NCBI GenBank assembly: GCA_029098185.1
Contig: JAQXNV010000005.1
Location: 1 to 60,806, forward strand
DNA from: Oscillospiraceae bacterium
Lineage (GTDB): Bacteria > Bacillota > Clostridia > Oscillospirales > Acutalibacteraceae
Reading direction: 5' to 3'
DNA: 60,806 nucleotides
In this document: positions 23,497-31,499 of the stretch, one piece after another
How the letters are laid out: the number at the start of each line of letters is the position of its first letter
Position numbering within the stretch: the stretch's first letter is position 1
Notes under the pieces: generated by a model
Told to the model about the DNA's origin: nothing
The model's database searches: none
Seen by the model: only the letters and a program-made list of their open reading frames with translations
Position numbers and translations under genes: made by a program

Positions 23497-23673
23497 GATT
23501 CCTATCTTTGCAGCAGAGCTGCAAATCCCCCTTTCTCTGTATCAAGCAGCAGCTTTTCTCAAGACTGCCGGAATCGCAAAAATGAGGCAGGCCGTAACCC
23601 ACCTCATTCATTGTAGCACAGTCGATGGAAAATTGCATCCATCTGACAGGAAAATTGTCAAATTTTCTCGGCC
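23497..23673 (-). promoter_or_regulatory. Leader of the paaK-ACT operon with possible attenuator
   Basis: A TACAAT box on the minus strand (about 23620-23615) with a poor -35 17 bp upstream is followed by a TGAGG/CCTCA hairpin (about 23583-23606) ending in TTTTTG, and a second hairpin TTTGCAGC/GCTGCAAA just before the start (about 23508-23525). The first resembles an attenuator. Evidence is by eye only. Confidence 0.35.
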
Positions 23674-25224
23674 TTAAATATCTCTGTTGTAGCCCTCAAA
23701 GGCATAGTCCACCACTTCTTTTTCGGGTTTTTTGGTGAACAGGCTGACCAGCGGGACCAACACCAGGCCTACCAGCATGGCGAAAGCACCGGCATTGATG
23801 GGCGACAGCAGGTTCAGTGGGCAGTTGAGCGCTTTGACGGCTTCTACCAGTCCGGGGAACAGGCCCAGGCTGAACAGGAACATATGGACAACGGTGATGC
23901 CCACGCCGGAGATAAAGGAAGCCCAGACGGCGGCACGGGTGATCTTCTTGGAGAACAAGCCGTAGAGGAACGGCGCCAAAAATGCACCGGCCAGTGCGCC
24001 CCAGGAAATGGACATCAGCGTGGAAATGTAGGTGTTGGGGTTCAGGGCGATGATGACGGAAAGGACCAGGAAGGCGGCAATGAAGATCCGCATCAGCAGG
24101 ACCTGGGTCTTTTCTCTCATGGGCTTTTTCCGTTCCACTACGGGCTTGATCATGTCGATGGTCAACGTGGAACTGGACGTCAGCACCAGAGAGGACAGGG
24201 TGGACATCGACGCCGACAGCACCAGAACGACCACGATGCCCATGAGAATATCGGGCAGAGCGGACTGGAGCATCGTTGGGATGATGCTGTCATAGACCAG
24301 CTTGCCGGTAGCGGGGTTGGTGATGGCGTCTGTTGTGGTGTAGAGCCGGCCAAAGCCGCCGAGGAAGTAGGAACCGCCGGCAACGACCAGGGCGAACAGA
24401 GTGGAAATGATGGTGCCCCGCTTAATGGCGCTGTTGTCCTTGATGGCGTAGAATTTACCCACCATCTGAGGCAATCCCCAGGTACCGAGAGAGGTGAGGA
24501 TGATGACGCCCAGCAGATTGATGGGGTCTGGCCCGAAGATGGAGTTGAGGCTGCCTGCCGGGACACCGTCTGAGATTTCGCCCAGCTTGGTCAAAGCGGT
24601 AAAGAGACCGCCCTGCTTTGCCACGGCAAAGATGACGACAGCGGCGATGCCCGCCAGCATAATGATGCCTTGGATAAAGTCGTTGATGGCGGTGGCCATG
24701 TAGCCGCCGAGGATGACGTACACGGCCGTCAGTACAGCCATGCCGATGATGCAGTATTCATAAGGAATGCCGAAGGCCATCTCAAACAGTCGGGAAAGAC
24801 CGTTGTAGACAGAGGCGGTGTACGGGATGAGAAACACGAACACGATGCCGGAGGAAGTGATCTTGAGCCCCTTAGAGCCGTAGCGATGCTCAAAAAATTC
24901 CGGCATAGTTGAAGCATTGAGATGCTTTGACATGATACGGGTACGCTTGCCCATCAGGAGCCAGGCCAGCATACTGCCGATAAAGGCGTTGCCCAGGCCG
25001 ATCCAGGTAGCGGAAATACCGTAGTTCCAGCCGAACTGACCGGCATAGCCGATGAACACGACGGCGGAAAAATAAGACGTACCGTAGGCGAAGGCCGTAA
25101 ACCAGGCGCCCAGGTTTCTGCCGCCTAAAACGAAGTCGGATACATTGGACGCCTTTTTTCTGCAATAGACGCCAATGCCGATCATCAAGACGAGATAGGC
25201 GATCAGGATGATCCAAACTAACAT
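23674..25224 (-). CDS. Sodium:solute symporter (SSS family, PutP-like)
   Basis: 516 residues from the ATG at 25224, with GGGGGA six bases upstream. About 13 membrane spans. Motifs: FVLGGRNLGAWFTAFAYGTSYFSAVVFIGYAGQFG (the N-terminal sodium-site region, including the GGR motif), ALSASMSTLSSLVLTSSSTLTIDM (Na+ site serines) and a GWG-type LGTWGLPQM segment. PutP-like members carry proline, pantothenate or other organic acids with Na+; the exact solute is uncertain. It has a strong promoter, and an inverted repeat (AAAGCGT/ACGCTTT) lies downstream of the predicted transcription start and may be an operator. Confidence 0.88.
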   Translation of the reverse strand: MLVWIILIAYLVLMIGIGVYCRKKASNVSDFVLGGRNLGAWFTAFAYGTSYFSAVVFIGYAGQFGWNYGISATWIGLGNAFIGSMLAWLLMGKRTRIMSKHLNASTMPEFFEHRYGSKGLKITSSGIVFVFLIPYTASVYNGLSRLFEMAFGIPYEYCIIGMAVLTAVYVILGGYMATAINDFIQGIIMLAGIAAVVIFAVAKQGGLFTALTKLGEISDGVPAGSLNSIFGPDPINLLGVIILTSLGTWGLPQMVGKFYAIKDNSAIKRGTIISTLFALVVAGGSYFLGGFGRLYTTTDAITNPATGKLVYDSIIPTMLQSALPDILMGIVVVLVLSASMSTLSSLVLTSSSTLTIDMIKPVVERKKPMREKTQVLLMRIFIAAFLVLSVIIALNPNTYISTLMSISWGALAGAFLAPFLYGLFSKKITRAAVWASFISGVGITVVHMFLFSLGLFPGLVEAVKALNCPLNLLSPINAGAFAMLVGLVLVPLVSLFTKKPEKEVVDYAFEGYNRDI

Positions 25225-25269
25225 AAAAAATCCCCCATAGCAATTGCTTGCGCAAAATAGTTTAACCAT

Positions 25270-25286
25270 TTAAAGCGTAGACGCTT
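25270..25286. promoter_or_regulatory. Possible operator palindrome at the SSS transporter
   Basis: AAAGCGTAGACGCTTT is an inverted repeat with 7-bp arms, about 20 bp downstream of the predicted transcript start on the minus strand. Confidence 0.35.
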
Positions 25287-25307
25287 TTCACTGTTAAAGT
25301 CAAATTC

Positions 25308-25336
25308 AGTATAGTATTTTTTTCCGCAGAAGTCAA
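25308..25336 (-). promoter_or_regulatory. Promoter of the SSS transporter
   Basis: Minus strand TTGACT (25336-25331), 17-bp spacer, TATACT (25313-25308). The 342-bp gap 25225-25566 holds this promoter, the palindrome and the divergent promoter of the carboxypeptidase gene, and no gene. Confidence 0.8.
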
Positions 25337-25493
25337 GAGATGTGCCGAAATTTTGACATCGTTTTTCGTTTTTTTATCTAAAATGTACGATTTACTGACA
25401 AAACGCTGGAAAATGGCAGAAGCGGAAAATCATCCGTGCTTTCCAATTGTCCGGAAAGCGGTTAAAGAACTGTGATTTTTTCTTTACAGTTTG

Positions 25494-25522
25494 TTGATAG
25501 AACGCGCACTTTCGGATATTAT
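25494..25522 (+). promoter_or_regulatory. Promoter of the carboxypeptidase lipoprotein gene
   Basis: TTGATA (25494-25499), 17-bp spacer, TATTAT (25517-25522). Confidence 0.7.
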
Positions 25523-25566
25523 AATGAAAATGGAAAATACAGATCGACATTGAAAAGGAGAGACCC

Positions 25567-26361
25567 ATGGAACGAGGAACCCGTTTTAGACCCAGGGAAA
25601 GACTGATTCCCGTGCTTGCCGCAGTGCTGCTGAGCGCAGTAGTGCTGGGCGGCTGCGGTACTGTTGCCAGTACGTCTGACGAGGAAAGCAGTTTATCCAT
25701 CAGCAGCGAGAACACCGGTTCCAACACGGTAGATGCCAGTGCGTGGAATCTGATCCTGGTCAATGGGCAGCACAAGCTGCCGGATGACTTTACCGTCAAG
25801 ACCAAAACGATTCCCGGCGGCCAGTCGGTGGATAAGCGCATTTACAGCGCAGTGATCGCCATGCTGGAGGACTGCGAAAAGGAGGGGTATCATCCGGGGG
25901 TTTCTTCCGCTTATCGAGACGTAAAGTGGCAGACAGAGCTGTTCAATCTGGAGGTCCGGGAGCATCTGGAGGAAGGCTGTACAAAGGCGGAGGCCAAAGC
26001 GCTGGCAAAGCAAGAGGTGGCTGAGCCTGGCACCAGTGAACATCACACGGGGCTGGCGCTGGATATGATCGCTGACGGGAACATGGCGCTGGAGGAGTCC
26101 TTTGCAAAGACCGATGTGGGCAAATGGCTGGCGAAAAATGCCTACAAGTATGGCTTTATCCTGCGATACCCCAAGGGCAAGGAACACATTACCGGCGTGG
26201 TGTATGAGCCGTGGCACTTTCGCTATGTGGGCAAAAAGGCAGCTAAGGAGATCACCGAGCAGGGGATCTGCCTGGAGGAATATCTGGGCGTCACCGATTT
26301 AACCGGATCGCTTTCCGGCGACCATCCTTCCCTTGCGGGAGAGGGATCCGAAAGCGCTTAA
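25567..26361 (+). CDS. D-alanyl-D-alanine carboxypeptidase lipoprotein (VanY/LAS family)
   Basis: 264 residues; AGGAG six bases before the ATG. Signal peptide with lipobox LGGC (Cys30), then a Ser-rich linker to about 55. The LAS-type zinc peptidase domain shows SAYRDVKWQTELF, GTSEHHTGLALDM (His and Asp zinc ligands) and YEPWHFRYVG (Glu base and third zinc ligand). Such enzymes remove the terminal D-Ala from peptidoglycan stem peptides at the outer face of the membrane. The extra Ser/Gly tail after the domain is not conserved in the family. No vancomycin-resistance genes lie nearby, so a housekeeping role is more likely. Confidence 0.9.
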   Translation: MERGTRFRPRERLIPVLAAVLLSAVVLGGCGTVASTSDEESSLSISSENTGSNTVDASAWNLILVNGQHKLPDDFTVKTKTIPGGQSVDKRIYSAVIAMLEDCEKEGYHPGVSSAYRDVKWQTELFNLEVREHLEEGCTKAEAKALAKQEVAEPGTSEHHTGLALDMIADGNMALEESFAKTDVGKWLAKNAYKYGFILRYPKGKEHITGVVYEPWHFRYVGKKAAKEITEQGICLEEYLGVTDLTGSLSGDHPSLAGEGSESA

Positions 26362-26371
26362 CGGATTTTGT

Positions 26372-26398
26372 GCGTGAGAGGAGCATCTCACGCTTTTT
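26372..26398 (+). terminator. Intrinsic terminator
   Basis: Stem GCGTGAGA (26372-26379) with TCTCACGC (26386-26393), then TTTTTATTTT. Confidence 0.88.
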
Positions 26399-26449
26399 AT
26401 TTTGCGGAAAATCTATTGAGAAAACCCATGATTTTTACACTTTAAAGCG

Positions 26450-26478
26450 TTGAAATCCCGAAGCGGATATGGTATACT
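26450..26478 (+). promoter_or_regulatory. Upstream promoter of the aro-tyr operon
   Basis: TTGAAA (26450-26455), 17-bp spacer, TATACT (26473-26478). A TTTAAAGCGT sequence overlaps the -35 and also occurs in the SSS transporter leader. Confidence 0.75.
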
Positions 26479-26489
26479 AGAGACAAATA

Positions 26490-26519
26490 TTGATTTTTCC
26501 CTGGGGGATATAGTATAAT
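26490..26519 (+). promoter_or_regulatory. Second, downstream promoter of the aro-tyr operon
   Basis: TTGATT (26490-26495), 18-bp spacer, TATAAT (26514-26519). A hairpin GAAAAT..GGC/GGCC..ATTTTC follows in the leader (about 26526-26554). Confidence 0.5.
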
Positions 26520-26584
26520 ATTCCATGAAAATAGGGCATCATGGCCATTTTCCGTGATGAAAAGAAACAGTCTGGAGGAAGAAC

Positions 26585-27595
26585 ATGGAGCTGCGAGTGA
26601 ATCTAACCCATAAAAGCTACGATATTATCATTGAACACGGTATGCTGCGCCGCATTGGTGACTATACCAATTTAAACCGAAAAGTGCTGGTCATCAGCGA
26701 TGACGGCGTGCCGCAGCAGTATGTGGACACAGTGCTGTCCCAGTGCCCGCAGGGCTATTCTGTGGTGGTAAAGCAGGGCGAAGGCGCCAAGAGCTTTCCC
26801 GTTTATGAGAGCCTTTGCAAAAAGCTGCTGGAGCTGGGTTTTTCCAGAACAGACCTGATCATTGCCCTGGGCGGCGGCGTCATCGGCGATCTGTCCGGCT
26901 TTGTGGCGGCCACCTACCTGCGGGGCATTGAATTTATCGGCATCCCCACCACCACGCTGTCGCAAATCGACAGCAGCATTGGCGGCAAGGTGGCCATCAA
27001 TCTGGAGAGCGTCAAAAATATCGTGGGCAGCTTTTATCATCCTAGTGTCGTCCTCATTGATCCGGATACATTAAAAACGTTGCCCAAGCGTCACTTCGCT
27101 AACGGTCTGGTGGAAGCAGTCAAGGCTGGTCTCATTTACGATGCGTCTATCCTGGATCTGTTTGAGCAAAACGATCCAGAGAATGTCATCGATCAGATCA
27201 TCTATCGGTCTCTGCTGGTGAAGAAGGATGTGGTGGAGAAGGATGAAAAGGAGCAGAATCTGCGCAAGATCCTCAATTTTGGCCACACTTTGGGTCACGG
27301 CATCGAAACGGTCTACGGATTGCACGATCTGCTTCACGGTGAGTGCGTAGCCATCGGCATGATGCCCATGCTGGAGGACGAAGCTCTGCGGCAGCGTGTG
27401 CAGAGGATCTATGAAAAGCTGGGGTTAAAGAGCGAGATCGACTATGACCCCGACGCGGTTTACCAGGTGATGACGAGAGACAAAAAGGTCCAGGGCAACA
27501 CCATCACCATTGTAAAAGTAAAGGAAGCCGGTCATGCTCGTTTGGAGAAGATCGATACTGAAGATCTGCATCAATATCTGCGTAAGGTCCAGTGA
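26585..27595 (+). CDS. aroB: 3-dehydroquinate synthase
   Basis: 336 residues, slightly shorter than the 350-360 usual. Motifs: LGGGVIGDLSGFVAATYLRG (NAD and substrate loop), PTTTLSQIDSSIGGKVAIN, and the metal ligands in NFGHTLGHGIE. It converts DAHP to 3-dehydroquinate, the second step of the shikimate pathway, in the cytoplasm. GGAGG lies before the ATG. First gene of a seven-gene operon reaching tyrA, with two candidate promoters upstream. Confidence 0.95.
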   Translation: MELRVNLTHKSYDIIIEHGMLRRIGDYTNLNRKVLVISDDGVPQQYVDTVLSQCPQGYSVVVKQGEGAKSFPVYESLCKKLLELGFSRTDLIIALGGGVIGDLSGFVAATYLRGIEFIGIPTTTLSQIDSSIGGKVAINLESVKNIVGSFYHPSVVLIDPDTLKTLPKRHFANGLVEAVKAGLIYDASILDLFEQNDPENVIDQIIYRSLLVKKDVVEKDEKEQNLRKILNFGHTLGHGIETVYGLHDLLHGECVAIGMMPMLEDEALRQRVQRIYEKLGLKSEIDYDPDAVYQVMTRDKKVQGNTITIVKVKEAGHARLEKIDTEDLHQYLRKVQ

Positions 27596-27611
27596 GAGGG
27601 AGGAATGCGCA

Positions 27612-28739
27612 ATGAAAAATACATGGGGCAATAACCTCCAGATCAGTCTGTTTGGCGAATCTCATGGCCCGGCCATCGGCGTTGTCATCGACGGCCTCGG
27701 CGCCGGTATCGAGCTGGACATGGCGTTCATCAACGGGCAGCTGGATAAGCGCAAGCCAAAGGGGAAGATCTCCACCCAGCGGCAGGAGGGCGATCAGTTT
27801 GAGATCGTCAGCGGCGTGTTCCAGGGCCGCACGACGGGAACACCGCTTTGTCTGCTGATCCGCAACCAGAGTCAGCACAGCAAGGATTACGAGGCGACAA
27901 AATATCTGGTACGGCCTTCCCACGCCGATTTTACGGCCTTTGAAAAGTACCACGGCTATCAGGATTACCGGGGCGGCGGCCATTTTTCCGGACGGATCAC
28001 CGCGCCGCTGGTGGCGGCCGGGGCGATCTGTTTGCAGATCCTGCGGGACAAGGGCATTACTGTGGCCAGCCATATCCGCACCTGCAAGGGCATTGAGGAC
28101 ATTCCCTTTTCCAATGACCAAGGTGAGATTTTACAAGCTGCCGCCCTGCTGAACGAGCGGTATTTCCCGACGATTTCTGCGGAAGCTGGTGAAAAGATGG
28201 TATCGCTCATCGAGGATGCTCACAAGAAGGGCGACTCTGTAGGCGGCGTGCTGGAGACCGTCGTTGTCGGGATGCCGACAGCTATCGGCGAGCCGTTTTT
28301 TGGCTCGGTGGAAAGCGTGCTTTCCGGACTGCTGTTCAGTGTGCCGGCAGTAAAGGGCGTGGCCTTTGGCGAAGGCTTTGGCTTTGCGGATCTTTACGGC
28401 AGCGAGGCCAACGATGCCTTTGCCGTGGAAAACGGCAAGATCGTGACAAAAACAAATCATAACGGCGGGATCAACGGCGGCATCACCAATGGAATGCCTT
28501 TGCGCATCCAGACGGTCATCAAGCCAACGCCGTCTATTTATCAGGAGCAGGACACGGTGGACTACCGCAAGGGCGAAAACGCCAAGCTGACCATCCATGG
28601 ACGCCATGACCCGGCGATTATCCACCGGGCACGAGTGGTTGTGGACAGCGTAGTGGCCATCGGCCTGGTCGATTTATTCTGTGAGCGATACGGCTACACC
28701 TGGATGGAGCCGAAGGAAGAGAAAGAGGGAACACAATGA
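27612..28739 (+). CDS. aroC: Chorismate synthase
   Basis: 375 residues from the ATG at 27612, with GGGAGG upstream; the longer in-frame form overlaps aroB. Motifs: ISLFGESHGPAIG at the N-terminus, DYRGGGHFSGRITAP and the C-terminal GRHDPAIIHRA. It removes phosphate from EPSP to give chorismate and needs reduced FMN. The stop overlaps the start of the next gene by four bases (ATGA), so translation is coupled. Its placement ahead of the earlier pathway steps in the operon is common in Clostridia. Confidence 0.95.
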   Translation: MKNTWGNNLQISLFGESHGPAIGVVIDGLGAGIELDMAFINGQLDKRKPKGKISTQRQEGDQFEIVSGVFQGRTTGTPLCLLIRNQSQHSKDYEATKYLVRPSHADFTAFEKYHGYQDYRGGGHFSGRITAPLVAAGAICLQILRDKGITVASHIRTCKGIEDIPFSNDQGEILQAAALLNERYFPTISAEAGEKMVSLIEDAHKKGDSVGGVLETVVVGMPTAIGEPFFGSVESVLSGLLFSVPAVKGVAFGEGFGFADLYGSEANDAFAVENGKIVTKTNHNGGINGGITNGMPLRIQTVIKPTPSIYQEQDTVDYRKGENAKLTIHGRHDPAIIHRARVVVDSVVAIGLVDLFCERYGYTWMEPKEEKEGTQ

Positions 28740-30031
28740 TAGAATACGGTTTAATTGGCGAGAAGCTGGGACATAGCTTTTCGAAGATGATTCATGAGAA
28801 GCTGGCGGACTATACTTATGACCTTTGTCCCCTGGCAAAGGACGAGCTGGACGGCTTTATGCAGAAAAAGGAATTTAAGGCCATCAACGTGACCATTCCT
28901 TATAAAAAGGCAGTGCTGCCTTATCTCGATGAGATTGACGAATCGGCAAAGAAGATCGGCGCTGTCAATACGGTCGTCAACCAAAACGGCAAGCTGAAGG
29001 GCTACAATACCGACTTTACTGGCTTTTTGTACAGTGTTAAGTCCCACGGCGTAGATTTTCAAGGGAAGGATATTCTTCTGCTGGGCAACGGCGGTGCGGC
29101 ACAGGCGGTCAAGGCGGTCATCCACCATTTGGGCGCTGAGCGGACCATCATCGCCGACATGAAAGCCTCTGACGAAAATGGCGAGCACGTCATTGCCTTT
29201 TCGGATATTCCCGATTACTACGACGTGGATATTATCATCAACGCAACGCCCTGCGGGATGTACCCCAATGTAGACGACTGCCTTTTGGATCTGCGGAACT
29301 TTACTGCCTGCCAGGCTGTTTTCGATGTGATCTACAACCCGCTCAAGACCCGTCTGCTGAAGCAGGCCGAGGAGATGGGCATGACTGCCGTCAACGGTTT
29401 GGAGATGCTGGTGGCCCAGGCGAAATACGCCGTAGAGCATTTTCTCTCCACCACCATCGACGACAGCCGCATCGGGGAGATCCAGCGGGAACTGACCGAG
29501 GATCTGAGCAATATCGTCCTCATTGGTATGCCTAGCTGCGGCAAGACCTTTGTGGGAACAGAGCTGCAAAATTATGTGGACAAGACCCTTGTGGACATCG
29601 ACGCGCTGATCGTGGAGCGGTCCGGCATGGAGATCCGGGAGATCTTCGAGCAGTTTGGCGAGCCGTACTTCCGCAAGCTGGAAAGCGAAGTCATCGCTGA
29701 TGTGGCAAAGAAGAACCGTCAGATCATCGCTACCGGCGGCGGCGCCATCAAAAACCCGGAAAATATCCTGCGCCTGAAGCAAAACGGCGTGGTGGTCTTT
29801 ATCGACCGGGAGTTAAATAAGCTCCTCTCTACCCATGACCGTCCGCTGTCCTCCAGCAAGGAAGCCGTGGCGGAACTGTATAAGCAGCGGTATCCCCTGT
29901 ACCTGTCCTACGGGGATGTTCGCGTTGAAAACAACTATGACGAGGATACGTCGAGCCAGGAGGATATAGATCAGCTCATGGGCGACATTTTGGAGGGATA
30001 CCGTGAAATTATTGGTAATCAATGGACCTAA
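28736..30031 (+). CDS. aroE-aroK: Shikimate dehydrogenase / shikimate kinase fusion
   Basis: 431 residues made of two enzymes. Residues 1 to about 255 are AroE: LIGEKLGHSFSKMIH, NVTIPYKKAV, the NADP loop LLGNGGAAQAV and NATPCGMYP. Residues about 260-431 are AroK: P-loop GMPSCGKT near 267, DIDALIVERSGMEIREIF, a GGGAI segment and the lid DRPLS. The join has no obvious linker. Together the protein converts 3-dehydroshikimate to shikimate-3-phosphate. Most bacteria encode these as two genes. Overlaps: 4 bp with aroC, 29 bp with aroQ. Confidence 0.95.
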   Translation: MIEYGLIGEKLGHSFSKMIHEKLADYTYDLCPLAKDELDGFMQKKEFKAINVTIPYKKAVLPYLDEIDESAKKIGAVNTVVNQNGKLKGYNTDFTGFLYSVKSHGVDFQGKDILLLGNGGAAQAVKAVIHHLGAERTIIADMKASDENGEHVIAFSDIPDYYDVDIIINATPCGMYPNVDDCLLDLRNFTACQAVFDVIYNPLKTRLLKQAEEMGMTAVNGLEMLVAQAKYAVEHFLSTTIDDSRIGEIQRELTEDLSNIVLIGMPSCGKTFVGTELQNYVDKTLVDIDALIVERSGMEIREIFEQFGEPYFRKLESEVIADVAKKNRQIIATGGGAIKNPENILRLKQNGVVVFIDRELNKLLSTHDRPLSSSKEAVAELYKQRYPLYLSYGDVRVENNYDEDTSSQEDIDQLMGDILEGYREIIGNQWT

Positions 30032-30443
30032 TCTCAATATGCTGGGCGTCCGGGAGCCGGATATTTACGGCCGGACCACTTACCCGCAGCTTGTGGAAAA
30101 AATCAAAACGTGGGGGGCAGAGGCTGGCTTTGAAACAGAAGTTTACCAGAGCAATCACGAGGGCGATTTGGTCGATAAGATCCAGTCAGCCTACGGCAAG
30201 GTAGACGGCATCATTATCAATCCGGCAGCTTATACCCATACCAGCGTGGCGATCCTCGACGCGCTGAAAACGGTGTCGATCCCATCAGTGGAGATCCACA
30301 TTTCCAACGTCCGGGAGCGGGAGGACTTTCGGCAGATCTCCTATGCGGGAATGGCTTGTTTCCATACGGTCATGGGCGAGGGCATCGACGGCTATCATAC
30401 AGCCATCGAGGTCCTGCGGCAAAAGCTGACACAGGACACCTAA
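30003..30443 (+). CDS. aroQ: 3-dehydroquinate dehydratase, type II
   Basis: 146 residues starting at a GTG at 30003 preceded by TTGGAGGGATACC. Motifs: LVINGPNLNMLG(V)REP (catalytic Tyr follows in the IYG of the loop), NPAAYTHTSVAI, and VEIHISNVREREDFR. It dehydrates 3-dehydroquinate to 3-dehydroshikimate by the dodecameric type II fold. The gene starts inside the end of aroEK, a 29-bp overlap, which points to coupled translation. Confidence 0.94.
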   Translation: MKLLVINGPNLNMLGVREPDIYGRTTYPQLVEKIKTWGAEAGFETEVYQSNHEGDLVDKIQSAYGKVDGIIINPAAYTHTSVAILDALKTVSIPSVEIHISNVREREDFRQISYAGMACFHTVMGEGIDGYHTAIEVLRQKLTQDT

Positions 30444-30468
30444 CAGAACATAGAAAGGAATCAAAGAA

Positions 30469-31485
30469 ATGATCATTTCATTAAAGAAAAATACACCGGA
30501 AGCAGAAGTGCAGAGCTTTATTAAAAGCTTAGAAGGGCTGGGCGTTGAAGTCAACCGGATCCACGGTACAGACTACGACGTGTTCGGCCTTGTGGGCGAT
30601 ACCACCAGAGTGGATGAGAAAACCATCCGTGCCAATCCTTATGTCGATGAGGTGACGCGGATCGCTGCGCCGTATAAAAAGGCCAACCGGCTGTTCCATC
30701 CCCAGGATACGGTGGTGGATGTAGCCGGCGTAAAGATCGGCGGCAAGGAAAAAGTCGTCATGATCGGCGGCCCCTGCTCCATTGAAGGCGAGGAGCTGAC
30801 ACTGGACATCGCTGAAAAGGTAAAGGCAGCCGGCGGCCGAATGCTCCGGGGCGGCGCTTACAAGCCGAGAACTTCTCCATATGCGTTCCAGGGCCTCGGC
30901 ACCGAGGGCCTGAAGTACATGGCAGAGGCACGGGAAAAGACCGGATTGCCGGTCGTCAGCGAGATGATGAGCGCGGACAAGCTGCCGGAGTTTGAAGAGT
31001 ATGTCGATTTGATCCAGGTAGGCGCCCGGAATATGCAGAACTTTGACCTGCTGAAAACACTGGGCAAGACAAAGAAGCCGGTCCTCTTAAAGCGGGGCCT
31101 GTCCAACACCATTGAGGAGTGGATCATGGCGGCAGAATACATTATGGCCGGCGGCAACGAGAACGTCATCATGTGTGAGCGGGGCATCCGGACCTTTGAG
31201 CGGTACACCCGTAATACGCTGGACCTCAGCGTCATCCCGATTTTGAAGAACAAGACGCACCTGCCCATCGTCATCGATCCATCCCACGGTACCGGCGACA
31301 GCAAGCTGGTGGAGGCGATGTCTCTGGCAGCCATCGCCGCCGGCGCCGACGGCCTCATCATCGAAGTACACCAGTGCCCGAAAAAAGCATGGTCTGACGG
31401 CGCACAGTCCCTGACGCCGGAAGCCTTTGCTCAGGTAGTGGAAAAGGGCAGAAAGATCGCCCAGGTTGTCGGCAGAGACATCTGA
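30469..31485 (+). CDS. aroF: 3-deoxy-7-phosphoheptulonate synthase (DAHP synthase, type I beta)
   Basis: 338 residues. An N-terminal ferredoxin-like regulatory domain (residues 1-70, MIISLKKNTPEAEVQSFI) precedes the barrel, which shows IGGPCSIEGEE, RGGAYKPRTSPYAFQGLG, QVGARNMQNFDLL, LLKRG and IDPSHGTGD. This is the Thermotoga/Bacillus type enzyme, whose N-terminal domain typically gives feedback control by aromatic amino acids. It condenses PEP with erythrose-4-phosphate, the entry step of the pathway. Fifth in the operon. Confidence 0.95.
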   Translation: MIISLKKNTPEAEVQSFIKSLEGLGVEVNRIHGTDYDVFGLVGDTTRVDEKTIRANPYVDEVTRIAAPYKKANRLFHPQDTVVDVAGVKIGGKEKVVMIGGPCSIEGEELTLDIAEKVKAAGGRMLRGGAYKPRTSPYAFQGLGTEGLKYMAEAREKTGLPVVSEMMSADKLPEFEEYVDLIQVGARNMQNFDLLKTLGKTKKPVLLKRGLSNTIEEWIMAAEYIMAGGNENVIMCERGIRTFERYTRNTLDLSVIPILKNKTHLPIVIDPSHGTGDSKLVEAMSLAAIAAGADGLIIEVHQCPKKAWSDGAQSLTPEAFAQVVEKGRKIAQVVGRDI

Positions 31486-31499
31486 GACAGGACGGCGCT

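Noticed and set aside
28751-29782. 343-residue open frame on the minus strand
   Set aside because: Antisense shadow of the aroE-aroK fusion.
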